DNA of 21,157 bases from Methylotenera sp. (GCA_005791685.1 SXVG01000137.1:1-21157); one strand, 5' to 3'; positions 1-7,261 are shown, counted from the stretch's first letter. A program made the numbers and translations. Notes: a model not told the origin generated them from the sequence alone.

Positions 1-1370
1 AATCTTACGGTTGGCACGTGCAATCCGTAGACGGCCATGACGTAGCCGCTATTGGTAAAGCCATTGCTGCCGCTAAAAAAGTCACCGACAAACCGTCTTT
101 GATCTGCTGCAAAACAGTCATCGGCATGGGTTCACCCAACAAATCCGGTTCACACGATTGCCACGGTTCTGCCTTAGGTTTAGACGAAGTGGCTGCTACT
201 CGCGCCAACATCGGTTGGGCGCATGAGCCATTTGTTATTCCAGCAGACGTTTACGCCGGTTGGGATGCTACCGCCAAAGGTGCGGCAGCTGAAGCGGCAT
301 GGAATACTAAATTTGCTGCTTACCAAGCCGCCTTCCCAGCGGAAGCGGCCGAGTTTGCACGTCGCACGACAGGCGCATTGCCAGCCAACTGGAAATCAGC
401 CACCGATGCCATCATTGCCGCCACTAACGAAAAAGCCGAAACCGTGGCCACACGTAAAGCCTCACAAAACGTGATAGGCGCGTTGGCGCCATTATTGCCT
501 GAGTTCTTGGGTGGTTCAGCCGACTTAACCGGCTCTAACTTAACCTCATGTGGCAGCTTTGTGCACGTGGATGCGAAAAAACCAGGCAACTACATTTCTT
601 ACGGCGTACGTGAGTTTGGTATGTTTGCCATCATGAACGGCATGGCTTTGCACGGCGGCTTAATTCCATTCGGCGGTACCTTCCACATGTTCTCTGACTA
701 TGCAAAATCTGCCTTACGCATGGCTGCATTGATGAAGCAACGCTCTATTGCGGTATTAACCCATGACTCTATCGGTCAAGGTGAAGACGGTCCTACCCAT
801 CAACCTATCGAAAACACTGCTGGCTTACGCTTGATTCCAAATATGGATGTGTGGCGTCCAGGCAGCTCAACTGAAACGGCCGTGGCTTGGGTGGCTGCAG
901 TTGAACGTAAAACCGGTCCATCCAGCTTGGTATTGAGCCGTCAAAACGTACCTGGCATGAAACACGATGCGGCGCAGTTTGATTTGATGCGTAAAGGTGC
1001 GTATGTCTTATCAGACGTAGCAGGCAAAGCCGATGTGATCATTATTGCCAACGGTTCAGAATTGGAATTGGCGGTTAAAGCCGCGGCTGAACTCAATGCG
1101 GCGGGCAGCAAAGTGCGCGTGGTTTCCATGCCATCGACCAATGTATTTGATCGTCAAGATAAAGCCTACAAAGACAGCGTGTTAACCCCAGGCGTAAAAC
1201 GCGTAGCGGTTGAAGCTGGCGTGACGGATTTCTGGCGTAAATACGTGGGCCTAGAAGGTGCAGTAGTCGGTATCGACACCTTTGGTGAATCAGCACCGGG
1301 TGGCGTACTGTTGAAACACTTTGGCTTTACCGTAGAAAACGTTGTAGCGACAGTTAAATCTGTACTGTAA
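1..1370 (+). CDS. tkt: Transketolase, 5' end cut by the window
   Basis: Transketolase moves two-carbon ketol units between sugar phosphates in the cytoplasmic pentose phosphate pathway (or Calvin/RuMP carbon rearrangement), using thiamine diphosphate. The frame is open from base 3, reading SYGWHVQSVDGHD, the end of the TPP-binding domain. A GTG at base 18 lies inside this conserved stretch and is not the start. Compared with about 663 residues in E. coli TktA, roughly the first 200 are missing. The pyrimidine-binding domain is visible with GVREFGM (the catalytic glutamate region), THDSIGQGEDGPTHQPIE and LSRQNVPG. The C-terminal domain ends with DTFGESAPGGVLLKHFGFTVENVV, as in the family. The gene precedes gap and pgk, a common betaproteobacterial order. 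It is followed by a hairpin region and an intrinsic terminator. The identity is secure; which carbon cycle it serves cannot be told from this window. Confidence 0.97.
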   Translation, partial: SYGWHVQSVDGHDVAAIGKAIAAAKKVTDKPSLICCKTVIGMGSPNKSGSHDCHGSALGLDEVAATRANIGWAHEPFVIPADVYAGWDATAKGAAAEAAWNTKFAAYQAAFPAEAAEFARRTTGALPANWKSATDAIIAATNEKAETVATRKASQNVIGALAPLLPEFLGGSADLTGSNLTSCGSFVHVDAKKPGNYISYGVREFGMFAIMNGMALHGGLIPFGGTFHMFSDYAKSALRMAALMKQRSIAVLTHDSIGQGEDGPTHQPIENTAGLRLIPNMDVWRPGSSTETAVAWVAAVERKTGPSSLVLSRQNVPGMKHDAAQFDLMRKGAYVLSDVAGKADVIIIANGSELELAVKAAAELNAAGSKVRVVSMPSTNVFDRQDKAYKDSVLTPGVKRVAVEAGVTDFWRKYVGLEGAVVGIDTFGESAPGGVLLKHFGFTVENVVATVKSVL

Positions 1371-1386
1371 CGTTCAAACGTGCCAT

Positions 1387-1423
1387 CTTAGATGCTCGAG
1401 ATTCTTAGAAGCTCGAGTCTAAG
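1387..1423 (+). repeat. Imperfect inverted repeat downstream of tkt
   Basis: CTTAGA (1387-1392) and CTCGAG (1395-1400) are matched by CTCGAG (1412-1417) and TCTAAG (1418-1423), giving a 12-bp stem with a two-base bulge. The loop itself carries TTCTTAGAA. It lies 16 bases after the tkt stop. No U-run follows, so it is not a terminator by itself. It may protect the tkt mRNA end or take part in the alternative pairing described in the findings. Confidence 0.6.
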
Positions 1424-1453
1424 GTGCCGTCTATGAACTAGCGGCTTAGTTTG

Positions 1454-1485
1454 AGGGCACCTCCAATGAGGTGCCCTATTGTTTT
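1454..1485 (+). terminator. Intrinsic terminator after tkt
   Basis: GGGCACCT (1455-1462) pairs perfectly with AGGTGCCC (1469-1476) around a six-base loop, with one more A-T pair at the base. It is followed by a T-rich tail (TATTGTTTT). It should end most tkt transcription before gap. Confidence 0.85.
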
Positions 1486-1502
1486 ATAAAGTGGCTGAAC
1501 AT

Positions 1503-1518
1503 TTATACCTTGGTATAA
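1503..1518. promoter_or_regulatory. Operator-like palindrome upstream of gap
   Basis: TTATACC-TT-GGTATAA is a perfect 7+7 inverted repeat, 37 bases before the gap start. The right arm overlaps TATAAG (1514-1519), a usable -10 hexamer; no good -35 was seen. The arrangement fits a repressor or activator site for gap, but I do not recognise the regulator. It does not match the HexR consensus known from gammaproteobacterial gap genes. Confidence 0.45.
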
Positions 1519-1555
1519 GTTAAGCCCATCTTAAGAAATAACGATAGGAATAATC

Positions 1556-2551
1556 ATGGCAATTCGCGTAGCAATTAATGGTTTCGGTCGCATCGGGCGC
1601 ATGGTGTTTCGCGCCGCCGTCAAAGATTTTACTGACATAGAAGTGGTGGCCATCAACGACTTATTAGAGCCCGATTACTTGGCCTACATGCTCAAACACG
1701 ACTCGGTACACGGCCGTTTTAAAGGCGAGGTCGCGGTGAGTGGCAATAATTTAGTGGTCAACGGCAAACCCATACGCTTGACCGCAGAAAAAGACCCGGC
1801 TAATTTGAAGTGGCATGAAGTGCAAGCCGACATCGTGATTGAATGCACAGGCTTTTTCTTAACCCAAGAAAGCTGTCAAAAACACTTGGATGCGGGTGCG
1901 AAAAAAGTCGTGCAATCGGCACCGGCCAAAGACGATACGCCCATGTTTGTCTACGGTGTGAATCACCAAACCTACCAGGGTGAAGCCATCGTTTCAGCCG
2001 CCTCATGCACCACCAATGGCTTGGCGCCGGTGGCCAAAGTGTTGAACGACGCCTTTGGCATTAAACGCGGTTTGATGACCACCGTGCATGCGGCCACGGC
2101 TTCACAAAAAACCGTGGACGGCCCCTCCAATAAAGATTGGCGTGGCGGTCGAGGCATCTTAGAAAACATCATTCCATCGAGCACCGGTGCGGCCAAAGCG
2201 GTGGGAAAAGTGATCCCCAGCCTAAACAAAAAACTCACCGGCATGGCGTTTCGCGTGCCCACTTCAGACGTATCGGTGGTGGATTTAACCTGCGAACTCA
2301 TTAAAGAAGCCAGCTACGAAGACATTTGTCTGGCCATGAAAACTGCCTCTAAAGGCGAATTAAAAGGGGTGTTGGGTTACACCAACGACAAAGTGGTATC
2401 GACCGATTTCCGCGGCGAAACCTGTCCATCGGTGTTTGATGCCGAGGCCGGCATGGCTTTGGACTCGACGTTTGTGAAGGTCGTGGCTTGGTACGACAAC
2501 GAATACGGCTACACCTGCAATCTGATGCGCTTGGTACGCCATATTGCCTAA
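1556..2551 (+). CDS. gap: Glyceraldehyde-3-phosphate dehydrogenase (type I)
   Basis: This cytoplasmic enzyme oxidises and phosphorylates glyceraldehyde 3-phosphate to 1,3-bisphosphoglycerate with NAD+. At 331 residues it has the usual length. The N-terminal Rossmann fold begins with INGFGRIGR (residues 7-15), and Asp35 in IND points to NAD rather than NADP preference. The active-site SCTTN gives Cys151 and the paired histidine is His178 in VHAATASQKTVDGPS. The ATG is preceded by AGGA with proper spacing. The next gene, pgk, uses its product and begins 49 bases downstream with no terminator between, so gap and pgk are probably co-transcribed. A palindrome and -10-like sequence lie upstream. 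Whether it acts mainly in glycolysis or gluconeogenesis cannot be read from the sequence. Confidence 0.98.
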   Translation: MAIRVAINGFGRIGRMVFRAAVKDFTDIEVVAINDLLEPDYLAYMLKHDSVHGRFKGEVAVSGNNLVVNGKPIRLTAEKDPANLKWHEVQADIVIECTGFFLTQESCQKHLDAGAKKVVQSAPAKDDTPMFVYGVNHQTYQGEAIVSAASCTTNGLAPVAKVLNDAFGIKRGLMTTVHAATASQKTVDGPSNKDWRGGRGILENIIPSSTGAAKAVGKVIPSLNKKLTGMAFRVPTSDVSVVDLTCELIKEASYEDICLAMKTASKGELKGVLGYTNDKVVSTDFRGETCPSVFDAEAGMALDSTFVKVVAWYDNEYGYTCNLMRLVRHIA

Positions 2552-2600
2552 TTAACTCGCGCTATTAAGCCATTTAAGCACCCGATATAGAAGGAACAAT

Positions 2601-3782
2601 ATGTCCGTTATTAAAATGACCGATTTGGATTTGCAAGGCAAACGCGTGTTGATACGTGCCGATTTAAATGTACCAGTTAGCGATGGCCGAGTCACATCCG
2701 ACGCGCGCATCACGGCGTCCATGGCCACCATCAACTACGCCTTAAATGCCGGCGCCAAAGTGATGATCACCTCACACTTAGGCCGCCCAGAAGAAGGCGT
2801 ATATTCCGCAGAAAACTCCTTACAACCTGTGGTCGATGTGATCAGCGCGAAACTTAACCAGCCCATACGCTTAATCAAAAATTGGTTGGATGCGGATTTT
2901 GCCATCGCCAACGGCGAATTGGTGGTGTTGGAAAACTGCCGATTTAATGTCGGCGAAAAGAAAAACAACGACGACTTGTCACAAAAGTACGCCAAACTGT
3001 GCGATGTGTTTGTCATGGATGCATTCGGCACCGCGCATAGAGCGGAAGCCTCTACCCACGGTGTGGCCAAATTTGCACCGGTGGCGGCGGCCGGCATTTT
3101 ATTAGTCAATGAATTGGAGGCCTTGGGCAAAGCCTTACTCAACCCTGCGCGGCCCATGGTGGCCATCGTCGGTGGTAGCAAAGTATCGACCAAGCTCACG
3201 GTGCTAGAAAGCTTGTCGGAAAAAGTCGATCAAATGGTGGTCGGTGGCGGCATCGCCAATACTTTTTTAAAAGCAGCCGGCCATGAAGTGGGCGGCTCGC
3301 TATGCGAAGACGATTTGGTGCCGGTAGCGCGCGCCCTAATAGAAAAAATGAACCGTAGGGGCGCAAGCATTCCGATTGCGGTCGATGTGGTGTGTGGCAA
3401 AAAATTTGCCGCCGACGAACCCGCCATCAAGAAAGACGTGGCTGACGTGGTTAAAGATGACATGATTTTTGATATAGGCACGAAATCTGCCAATCAAATA
3501 GCAGGCATCATTAAAAATGCCGGCACCGTGGTGTGGAATGGGCCGGTCGGGGTATTTGAATTTGACCAATTTGGCGAGGGCACCAAAACCATCGCCATGG
3601 CCATTGCCAATACATCCGCTTACACGCTTGCCGGTGGTGGCGACACCATAGCCGCCATACAAAAATACGGCATAGAAGATAAAATTGATTACATCTCCAC
3701 CGCTGGCGGGGCATTTTTAGAGTTTTTAGAAGGCAAGAAATTGCCGGCAGTGGCCATACTCGAACAACGTGCTGCGCAGTAA
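2601..3782 (+). CDS. pgk: Phosphoglycerate kinase
   Basis: It transfers the acyl phosphate of 1,3-bisphosphoglycerate to ADP, giving ATP and 3-phosphoglycerate. At 393 residues it has full family length. The N-terminal substrate domain shows RADLNVPV near residue 19 and SHLGRP (58-63), then ENCRFN and DAFGTAHRAEAST. The C-terminal nucleotide domain has VGGSKVSTK, GTVVWNGPVGVFE and the GGGD loop (345-348) followed by ISTAGGAFLEFLEG. The ATG follows AAGGA at good distance. It lies 49 bases after gap, with no promoter or terminator apparent between them. A strong hairpin terminator starts 27 bases after the stop, so the gap-pgk unit probably ends here. Confidence 0.98.
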   Translation: MSVIKMTDLDLQGKRVLIRADLNVPVSDGRVTSDARITASMATINYALNAGAKVMITSHLGRPEEGVYSAENSLQPVVDVISAKLNQPIRLIKNWLDADFAIANGELVVLENCRFNVGEKKNNDDLSQKYAKLCDVFVMDAFGTAHRAEASTHGVAKFAPVAAAGILLVNELEALGKALLNPARPMVAIVGGSKVSTKLTVLESLSEKVDQMVVGGGIANTFLKAAGHEVGGSLCEDDLVPVARALIEKMNRRGASIPIAVDVVCGKKFAADEPAIKKDVADVVKDDMIFDIGTKSANQIAGIIKNAGTVVWNGPVGVFEFDQFGEGTKTIAMAIANTSAYTLAGGGDTIAAIQKYGIEDKIDYISTAGGAFLEFLEGKKLPAVAILEQRAAQ

Positions 3783-3809
3783 TACTCGGCCTAAAGCGTA
3801 GCAATTTGA

Positions 3810-3837
3810 AATGGGGCGAGTCGCCCCATTTTTATTT
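3810..3837 (+). terminator. Intrinsic terminator after pgk
   Basis: AATGGGGCGA (3810-3819) and TCGCCCCATT (3821-3830) form a near-perfect GC-rich hairpin followed directly by TTTTATTT. It lies only 38 bases before the pyk start and should cut transcription into pyk. Confidence 0.9.
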
Positions 3838-3875
3838 GAAATTTAAGCAATACTTATGTTGAAAAGGCTAAACGC

Positions 3876-5312
3876 TTGACCTTACGCAAAACAAAAATTG
3901 TCGCCACCTTAGGCCCATCCTCTAACAGTGAGGAAATGCTGGCGCGCATGATCACGGCAGGGGTGAACGTGGTGCGGTTAAATTTCTCCCATGGCAGTGC
4001 CGAAGAGCACATCCATCGAGCGACCATGGTGCGTGCCATCGCCGCAAAACTCAACCGTCCGATAGGGGTGTTGTGCGATTTACAGGGACCCAAAATACGC
4101 ATAGGCCAATTTGAACTGGGTAAAGTCACCTTAAAAACCGGTGATATCTTCATCTTGGATGCCGATTGCGAGCTAGGCGACCAATTCCACGTAGGCTTGG
4201 ATTACAAAACCCTGCCGCAAGAAGTGTCTGAGGGCGTGGTATTGCTGTTAGACGATGGCCGCATCAGCATGCAAGTGGATAGAGTGAAAGGCCAGCAAAT
4301 CCATTGCTTGGTGTTAAATGGCGGCGTACTGAGCAACAACAAAGGCATCAATCGCCAAGGCGGCGGCTTGGCGGCTGAAGCCTTGACCAAAAAAGACCGT
4401 TTAGACATCAAAACCGCGGTGGCACTGGAGGCTGACTTTATTGCCATGTCTTTCCCCAAGAACGCGGCAGACGTCGAATTGGCTAGAAGCTTAGTCAAAC
4501 AAGCCGGCGGCCATGCCAGCATCATCGCCAAAATAGAACGTGCCGAAGCCATAAGCCATTTAGCTGCCATCATCGAGGCATCGGATGCCATCATGGTCGC
4601 CCGTGGTGATTTGGGCGTGGAAGTCGGCGATGCGGCGGTGCCAGGCTTGCAAAAACGCATGATACGCATGGCGCGTGCGCAAAATAAACTGGTGATCACG
4701 GCCACGCAAATGATGGAATCCATGATTAGCAGCCCCATCCCAACACGAGCAGAAGTGTCGGATGTGGCCAATGCGGTGTTAGACGGCACCGATGCCGTTA
4801 TGCTATCGGCCGAAACGGCGGCCGGCCAATACCCGCTGGAAACCGTACAAGCCGTGCACCGAGTAGTAATGGAAGCCGAAAAAGAATACATCAAACTAGA
4901 GCACGCGGAAAAATCCGATCTGGTTTTTTTGAAAACAGATGAAACCATAGCCGCAGCGGCCATCTACACCGCCAAACACCTAAAAGTGAAAGCCATTGCC
5001 GCCTTAACCCAATCGGGTAATGCCGCACGCTGGTTATCTCGGGCCGATGCAGAAGTGCCCATTTACGCCTTATCCCCGGATAAATTGGCTAGGCGCAAGC
5101 TGACCTTACACCGCGGCGTTTACCCCTTCCCCATAGAGCAGGGCAATAAAAATAAAGACGAAATCTTGCAAGAAATGGAGCAGGTCCTGTTGCAACAAAA
5201 GATGGTCCAAGCTGGCGACACGGTATTGCTTACTTTTGGCGAACCGATAGGCAGCCCAGGTGGCACCAACACCTTAAAAATAATCGAAATCGGCGCCGTG
5301 CAAGCGCGCTAA
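3876..5312 (+). CDS. pyk: Pyruvate kinase, PykA-like, TTG start
   Basis: It converts phosphoenolpyruvate and ADP to pyruvate and ATP, the last glycolytic step. The 478 residues match the usual bacterial length. The barrel begins with RKTKIVATLGPSS, with NVVRLNFSHG holding Arg34, Asn36 and Ser38. The B domain spans about 73-170. Then come IIAKIERAEA with Lys219 and Glu221, ARGDLGVE (242-249), TATQMMESM (275-283) and the C-terminal effector domain from about 345. The wording around KRMIRMARAQNKLVITATQMMESM is closer to E. coli PykA than PykF. The only sensible start is TTG at 3876: AAAAGG (3862-3867) sits at ribosome-binding distance, no in-frame ATG lies nearby, and the protein aligns with family N-termini. 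An intrinsic terminator separates it from pgk. A long reverse-strand reading frame inside it is a shadow. Confidence 0.97.
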   Translation: MTLRKTKIVATLGPSSNSEEMLARMITAGVNVVRLNFSHGSAEEHIHRATMVRAIAAKLNRPIGVLCDLQGPKIRIGQFELGKVTLKTGDIFILDADCELGDQFHVGLDYKTLPQEVSEGVVLLLDDGRISMQVDRVKGQQIHCLVLNGGVLSNNKGINRQGGGLAAEALTKKDRLDIKTAVALEADFIAMSFPKNAADVELARSLVKQAGGHASIIAKIERAEAISHLAAIIEASDAIMVARGDLGVEVGDAAVPGLQKRMIRMARAQNKLVITATQMMESMISSPIPTRAEVSDVANAVLDGTDAVMLSAETAAGQYPLETVQAVHRVVMEAEKEYIKLEHAEKSDLVFLKTDETIAAAAIYTAKHLKVKAIAALTQSGNAARWLSRADAEVPIYALSPDKLARRKLTLHRGVYPFPIEQGNKNKDEILQEMEQVLLQQKMVQAGDTVLLTFGEPIGSPGGTNTLKIIEIGAVQAR

Positions 5313-5318
5313 TATACC

Positions 5319-5381
5319 GCCAAGCTGCTGAAAATTAAGGCCTCACTGCAGATAATGTTTTGCTTGGCGTGAGTAGGCCTT
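5319..5381. repeat. Interleaved inverted repeats between pyk and purC
   Basis: Two perfect 7-base inverted repeats cross each other. GCCAAGC (5319-5325) matches GCTTGGC (5362-5368), and AAGGCCT (5337-5343) matches AGGCCTT (5375-5381). The second stem can extend with CAC (5344-5346) and GTG (5369-5371) across a three-base bulge. In RNA the topology is that of an H-type pseudoknot or of two alternative hairpins; in DNA it straddles the purC promoter. No U-run follows, so it is a poor terminator for pyk. Confidence 0.55.
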
Positions 5382-5387
5382 TATAAT
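5360..5387 (+). promoter_or_regulatory. Predicted sigma-70 promoter of purC
   Basis: TTGCTT (5360-5365), a 16-base spacer and a perfect TATAAT (5382-5387) predict a start near base 5394, leaving a leader of about 30 bases before purC. Confidence 0.65.
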
Positions 5388-5407
5388 GACCCCCATCCCC
5401 TTGTTAA

Positions 5408-5419
5408 TGCTTTAAAGCA
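5408..5419. repeat. Palindrome TGCTTTAAAGCA in the purC leader
   Basis: A perfect 12-base palindrome ends five bases before the purC ATG, where a ribosome binding site would be expected. No standard purine-rich Shine-Dalgarno is present there. Confidence 0.4.
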
Positions 5420-5424
5420 CGCTC

Positions 5425-6327
5425 ATGACCACGCCTTTACTACAAACCAATATCAGCAGCCTCAAACGCATACACCAAGGTAAAGTGCGGGATATCTATG
5501 AAATCGATGCCGACACCATGCTCTTGGTCAGCACCGACAGGCTGTCCGCTTTTGACGTCATTTTACCGACGGGCATAGCCAACAAAGGTGCCATGTTGAC
5601 ACAAATGGCCAATTTTTGGTTTGAAAAACTCAAGCACATAGTCCCCAACCATTTGACCGGCATCAGCCCTAACAGCGTGGTAAGCGATCCGCTCGAGCAA
5701 GCCCAGTTAGGCGCACGGGCGGTGGTGGTGAAAAAATTAAAAGCCCTGCCCATAGAGGCCATCGTGCGCGGCTATCTGGTTGGTAGTGGCTGGAAAGAAT
5801 ACCAAAGCCGTGGCACCGTCTGTGGCATAAATTTGCCAACTGGCCTACAGATAGCCGCGCAATTACCCGAGCCTATTTTTACCCCATCGAGCAAAGCCGC
5901 GGTCGGCGAACACGATGAAAACATCAGCTTACAACAATGCGCCGATTTGCTTGGGAAAGACTTGGCCGCGCAGGTAGCCAAGGTGGCCATTGCTTTATAC
6001 CAAGAGGCCGCTGCTTACGCCCTCACGCGGGGCATCATCATCGCCGACACCAAGTTTGAATTTGGGCTGGACGCTCATGGCGTGCTGCACGTGATGGATG
6101 AAGTGCTCACCCCAGACTCCTCACGCTTTTGGCCGGCAGACAGCTACGTGGTCGGTAAAAATCCACCTAGTTATGACAAACAATTTGTCCGTGATTGGCT
6201 AGAAACGACGGGCTGGAATAAAACTGCACCGGCCCCAGCCTTGCCCGTTGAGGTAGCCAAAAAAACCAGTGAAAAATACATGGAAGCTTTTGAGCACCTC
6301 ACCGGCCATGCCCTAAAGCCCGATTAA
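5425..6327 (+). CDS. purC: SAICAR synthetase
   Basis: Phosphoribosylaminoimidazole-succinocarboxamide synthase joins aspartate to CAIR with ATP in de novo purine synthesis. The 300 residues fit the longer form of the family (the Ade1-like form) rather than the roughly 237-residue E. coli form. The sequence shows HQGKVRDIYEI, VSTDRLSAFDVILP, IEAIVRGYLVGSGWKEYQ and the phosphate/ATP region AAVGEHDENIS, then IADTKFEFG and DEVLTPDSSRFWP, all standard family motifs. It follows pyk after 112 bases holding a promoter-like sequence. A weak ribosome binding site precedes the ATG, which was chosen because the protein begins like other family members. In several betaproteobacteria, fba lies between pyk and purC and purE/purK follow; here these are absent. 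Confidence 0.97.
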   Translation: MTTPLLQTNISSLKRIHQGKVRDIYEIDADTMLLVSTDRLSAFDVILPTGIANKGAMLTQMANFWFEKLKHIVPNHLTGISPNSVVSDPLEQAQLGARAVVVKKLKALPIEAIVRGYLVGSGWKEYQSRGTVCGINLPTGLQIAAQLPEPIFTPSSKAAVGEHDENISLQQCADLLGKDLAAQVAKVAIALYQEAAAYALTRGIIIADTKFEFGLDAHGVLHVMDEVLTPDSSRFWPADSYVVGKNPPSYDKQFVRDWLETTGWNKTAPAPALPVEVAKKTSEKYMEAFEHLTGHALKPD

Positions 6328-6342
6328 GCAGACGACTCACGC

Positions 6343-6630
6343 GTGATTGAGAAGTTAAAAGCTTACGCCAGACAACTAAAACAAGAGCTGGCGGTTTATC
6401 GTCTGCTCTTAACACACCGCAGCACACCGCTATTAGCCAAGTTGTTATTGGGCATGGCCATAGGCTATTTATTGTTACCGTTTGATCTTATTCCCGATTT
6501 CATTCCAGTATTGGGACAGTTAGATGAGCTTATTGTTATTCCGCTATTGGTCTACTTGGCTTTATTGGTCGTACCGAAAAGCCTGCTGCTAAGCTGCCGA
6601 GTGCAAGTACAAGCCAGCCATGCGCAATGA
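6343..6630 (+). CDS. Small DUF1232 (YkvA-type) membrane protein
   Basis: A 95-residue protein of unknown function. It has a basic, helical N-terminus (about 1-28), then two hydrophobic stretches (about 31-47 and 62-83) separated by LLPFDLIPDFIPVLGQLDE (44-62), the hallmark of the DUF1232 family. It is therefore probably an inner-membrane hairpin protein. It starts with GTG 15 bases after the purC stop, with no clear ribosome binding site and no room for a promoter, so it is likely expressed with purC. The first in-frame ATG is inside the hydrophobic stretch and would remove the conserved N-terminal helix. Nothing in the sequence ties it to purine synthesis. Confidence 0.85.
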   Translation: MIEKLKAYARQLKQELAVYRLLLTHRSTPLLAKLLLGMAIGYLLLPFDLIPDFIPVLGQLDELIVIPLLVYLALLVVPKSLLLSCRVQVQASHAQ

Positions 6631-6646
6631 TTTTATCTAAACGGCT

Positions 6647-6655
6647 TGCTATAAT
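6647..6655 (+). promoter_or_regulatory. Extended -10 promoter of ppa
   Basis: TGCTATAAT is a perfect extended -10 element (TG, one base, TATAAT at 6650-6655). No good -35 is seen, as is common for extended -10 promoters. The predicted start is near 6662, leaving a leader of about 50 bases, A/T-rich, ending in AGGA before the ppa ATG. Confidence 0.7.
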
Positions 6656-6712
6656 TGCGGCTCAAAATTTAAACAAAAAAAATTCATTCATTTTATTTCC
6701 TAGGAATACACC

Positions 6713-7261
6713 ATGTCGTTAAACCAAGTACCCACCGGTAAAGATGTACCCAATGACTTTAATGTCATCATTGAAATCCCCATGCAAGGCGACCCCGTCA
6801 AATACGAAGTGGACAAAGACAGTGGTGCTATTTTTGTCGACCGCTTCATGGGAACTGCCATGCAATACCCCACCAATTATGGCTACGTGCCGCACACTTT
6901 GGCCGACGATGGTGATCCGGTCGACGTATTGGTCATGACTCCGGTGGCTTTAATCCCTGGCGTGGTGGTGCGTTGCCGCCCCTTAGGCGTATTGCTGATG
7001 GAAGATGAAGCCGGCTTGGACGCTAAAGTGTTGGCCGTGCCCATAGAAAAAGTCTGCGGCCTATATGGCCACCTTAAAACCTATCAAGATTTATCGGCTT
7101 GGCGCTTGGACATGATTGCGCACTTTTTTGAACATTACAAAGATTTAGACAAAGGCAAATGGGTCAAAATTAACGGCTGGGGCGATATCGAGCAAGCCAA
7201 AAAAGAAATTTTAGACGGCGTGGCCAACTTCAATAACGCCAAGGTAAAACCAGCGTTCTAG
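6713..7261 (+). CDS. ppa: Inorganic pyrophosphatase, family I
   Basis: It hydrolyses pyrophosphate released by biosynthesis (nucleotide, aminoacyl-tRNA and polymer formation) to two phosphates, using magnesium in the cytoplasm. The length of 182 is close to the usual 175. The family signature DGDPVD lies at residues 66-71, giving the metal-binding aspartates Asp66, Asp68 and Asp71. FMGTAMQYPTNYGYVPHT precedes it, and the later metal-site DEAGLDAK segment and IEHYKDL-like region (FFEHYKDLDKGKWVKINGW) are present. The ATG follows AGGA (6702-6705). It has its own extended -10 promoter and is the last plus-strand gene before a convergent gene 20 bases away; no terminator hairpin was seen in that gap. 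Confidence 0.98.
   Translation: MSLNQVPTGKDVPNDFNVIIEIPMQGDPVKYEVDKDSGAIFVDRFMGTAMQYPTNYGYVPHTLADDGDPVDVLVMTPVALIPGVVVRCRPLGVLLMEDEAGLDAKVLAVPIEKVCGLYGHLKTYQDLSAWRLDMIAHFFEHYKDLDKGKWVKINGWGDIEQAKKEILDGVANFNNAKVKPAF

Noticed and set aside
18..20. GTG as the start of transketolase
   Set aside because: It encodes the valine of the conserved GWHV motif; coding clearly continues upstream past the window edge.
4202..4963. 253-residue reverse-strand open frame inside pyk
   Set aside because: It is fully inside pyruvate kinase, has low-complexity Ser/Ala/Met-rich composition and no recognisable domain. It is a shadow of the real gene.
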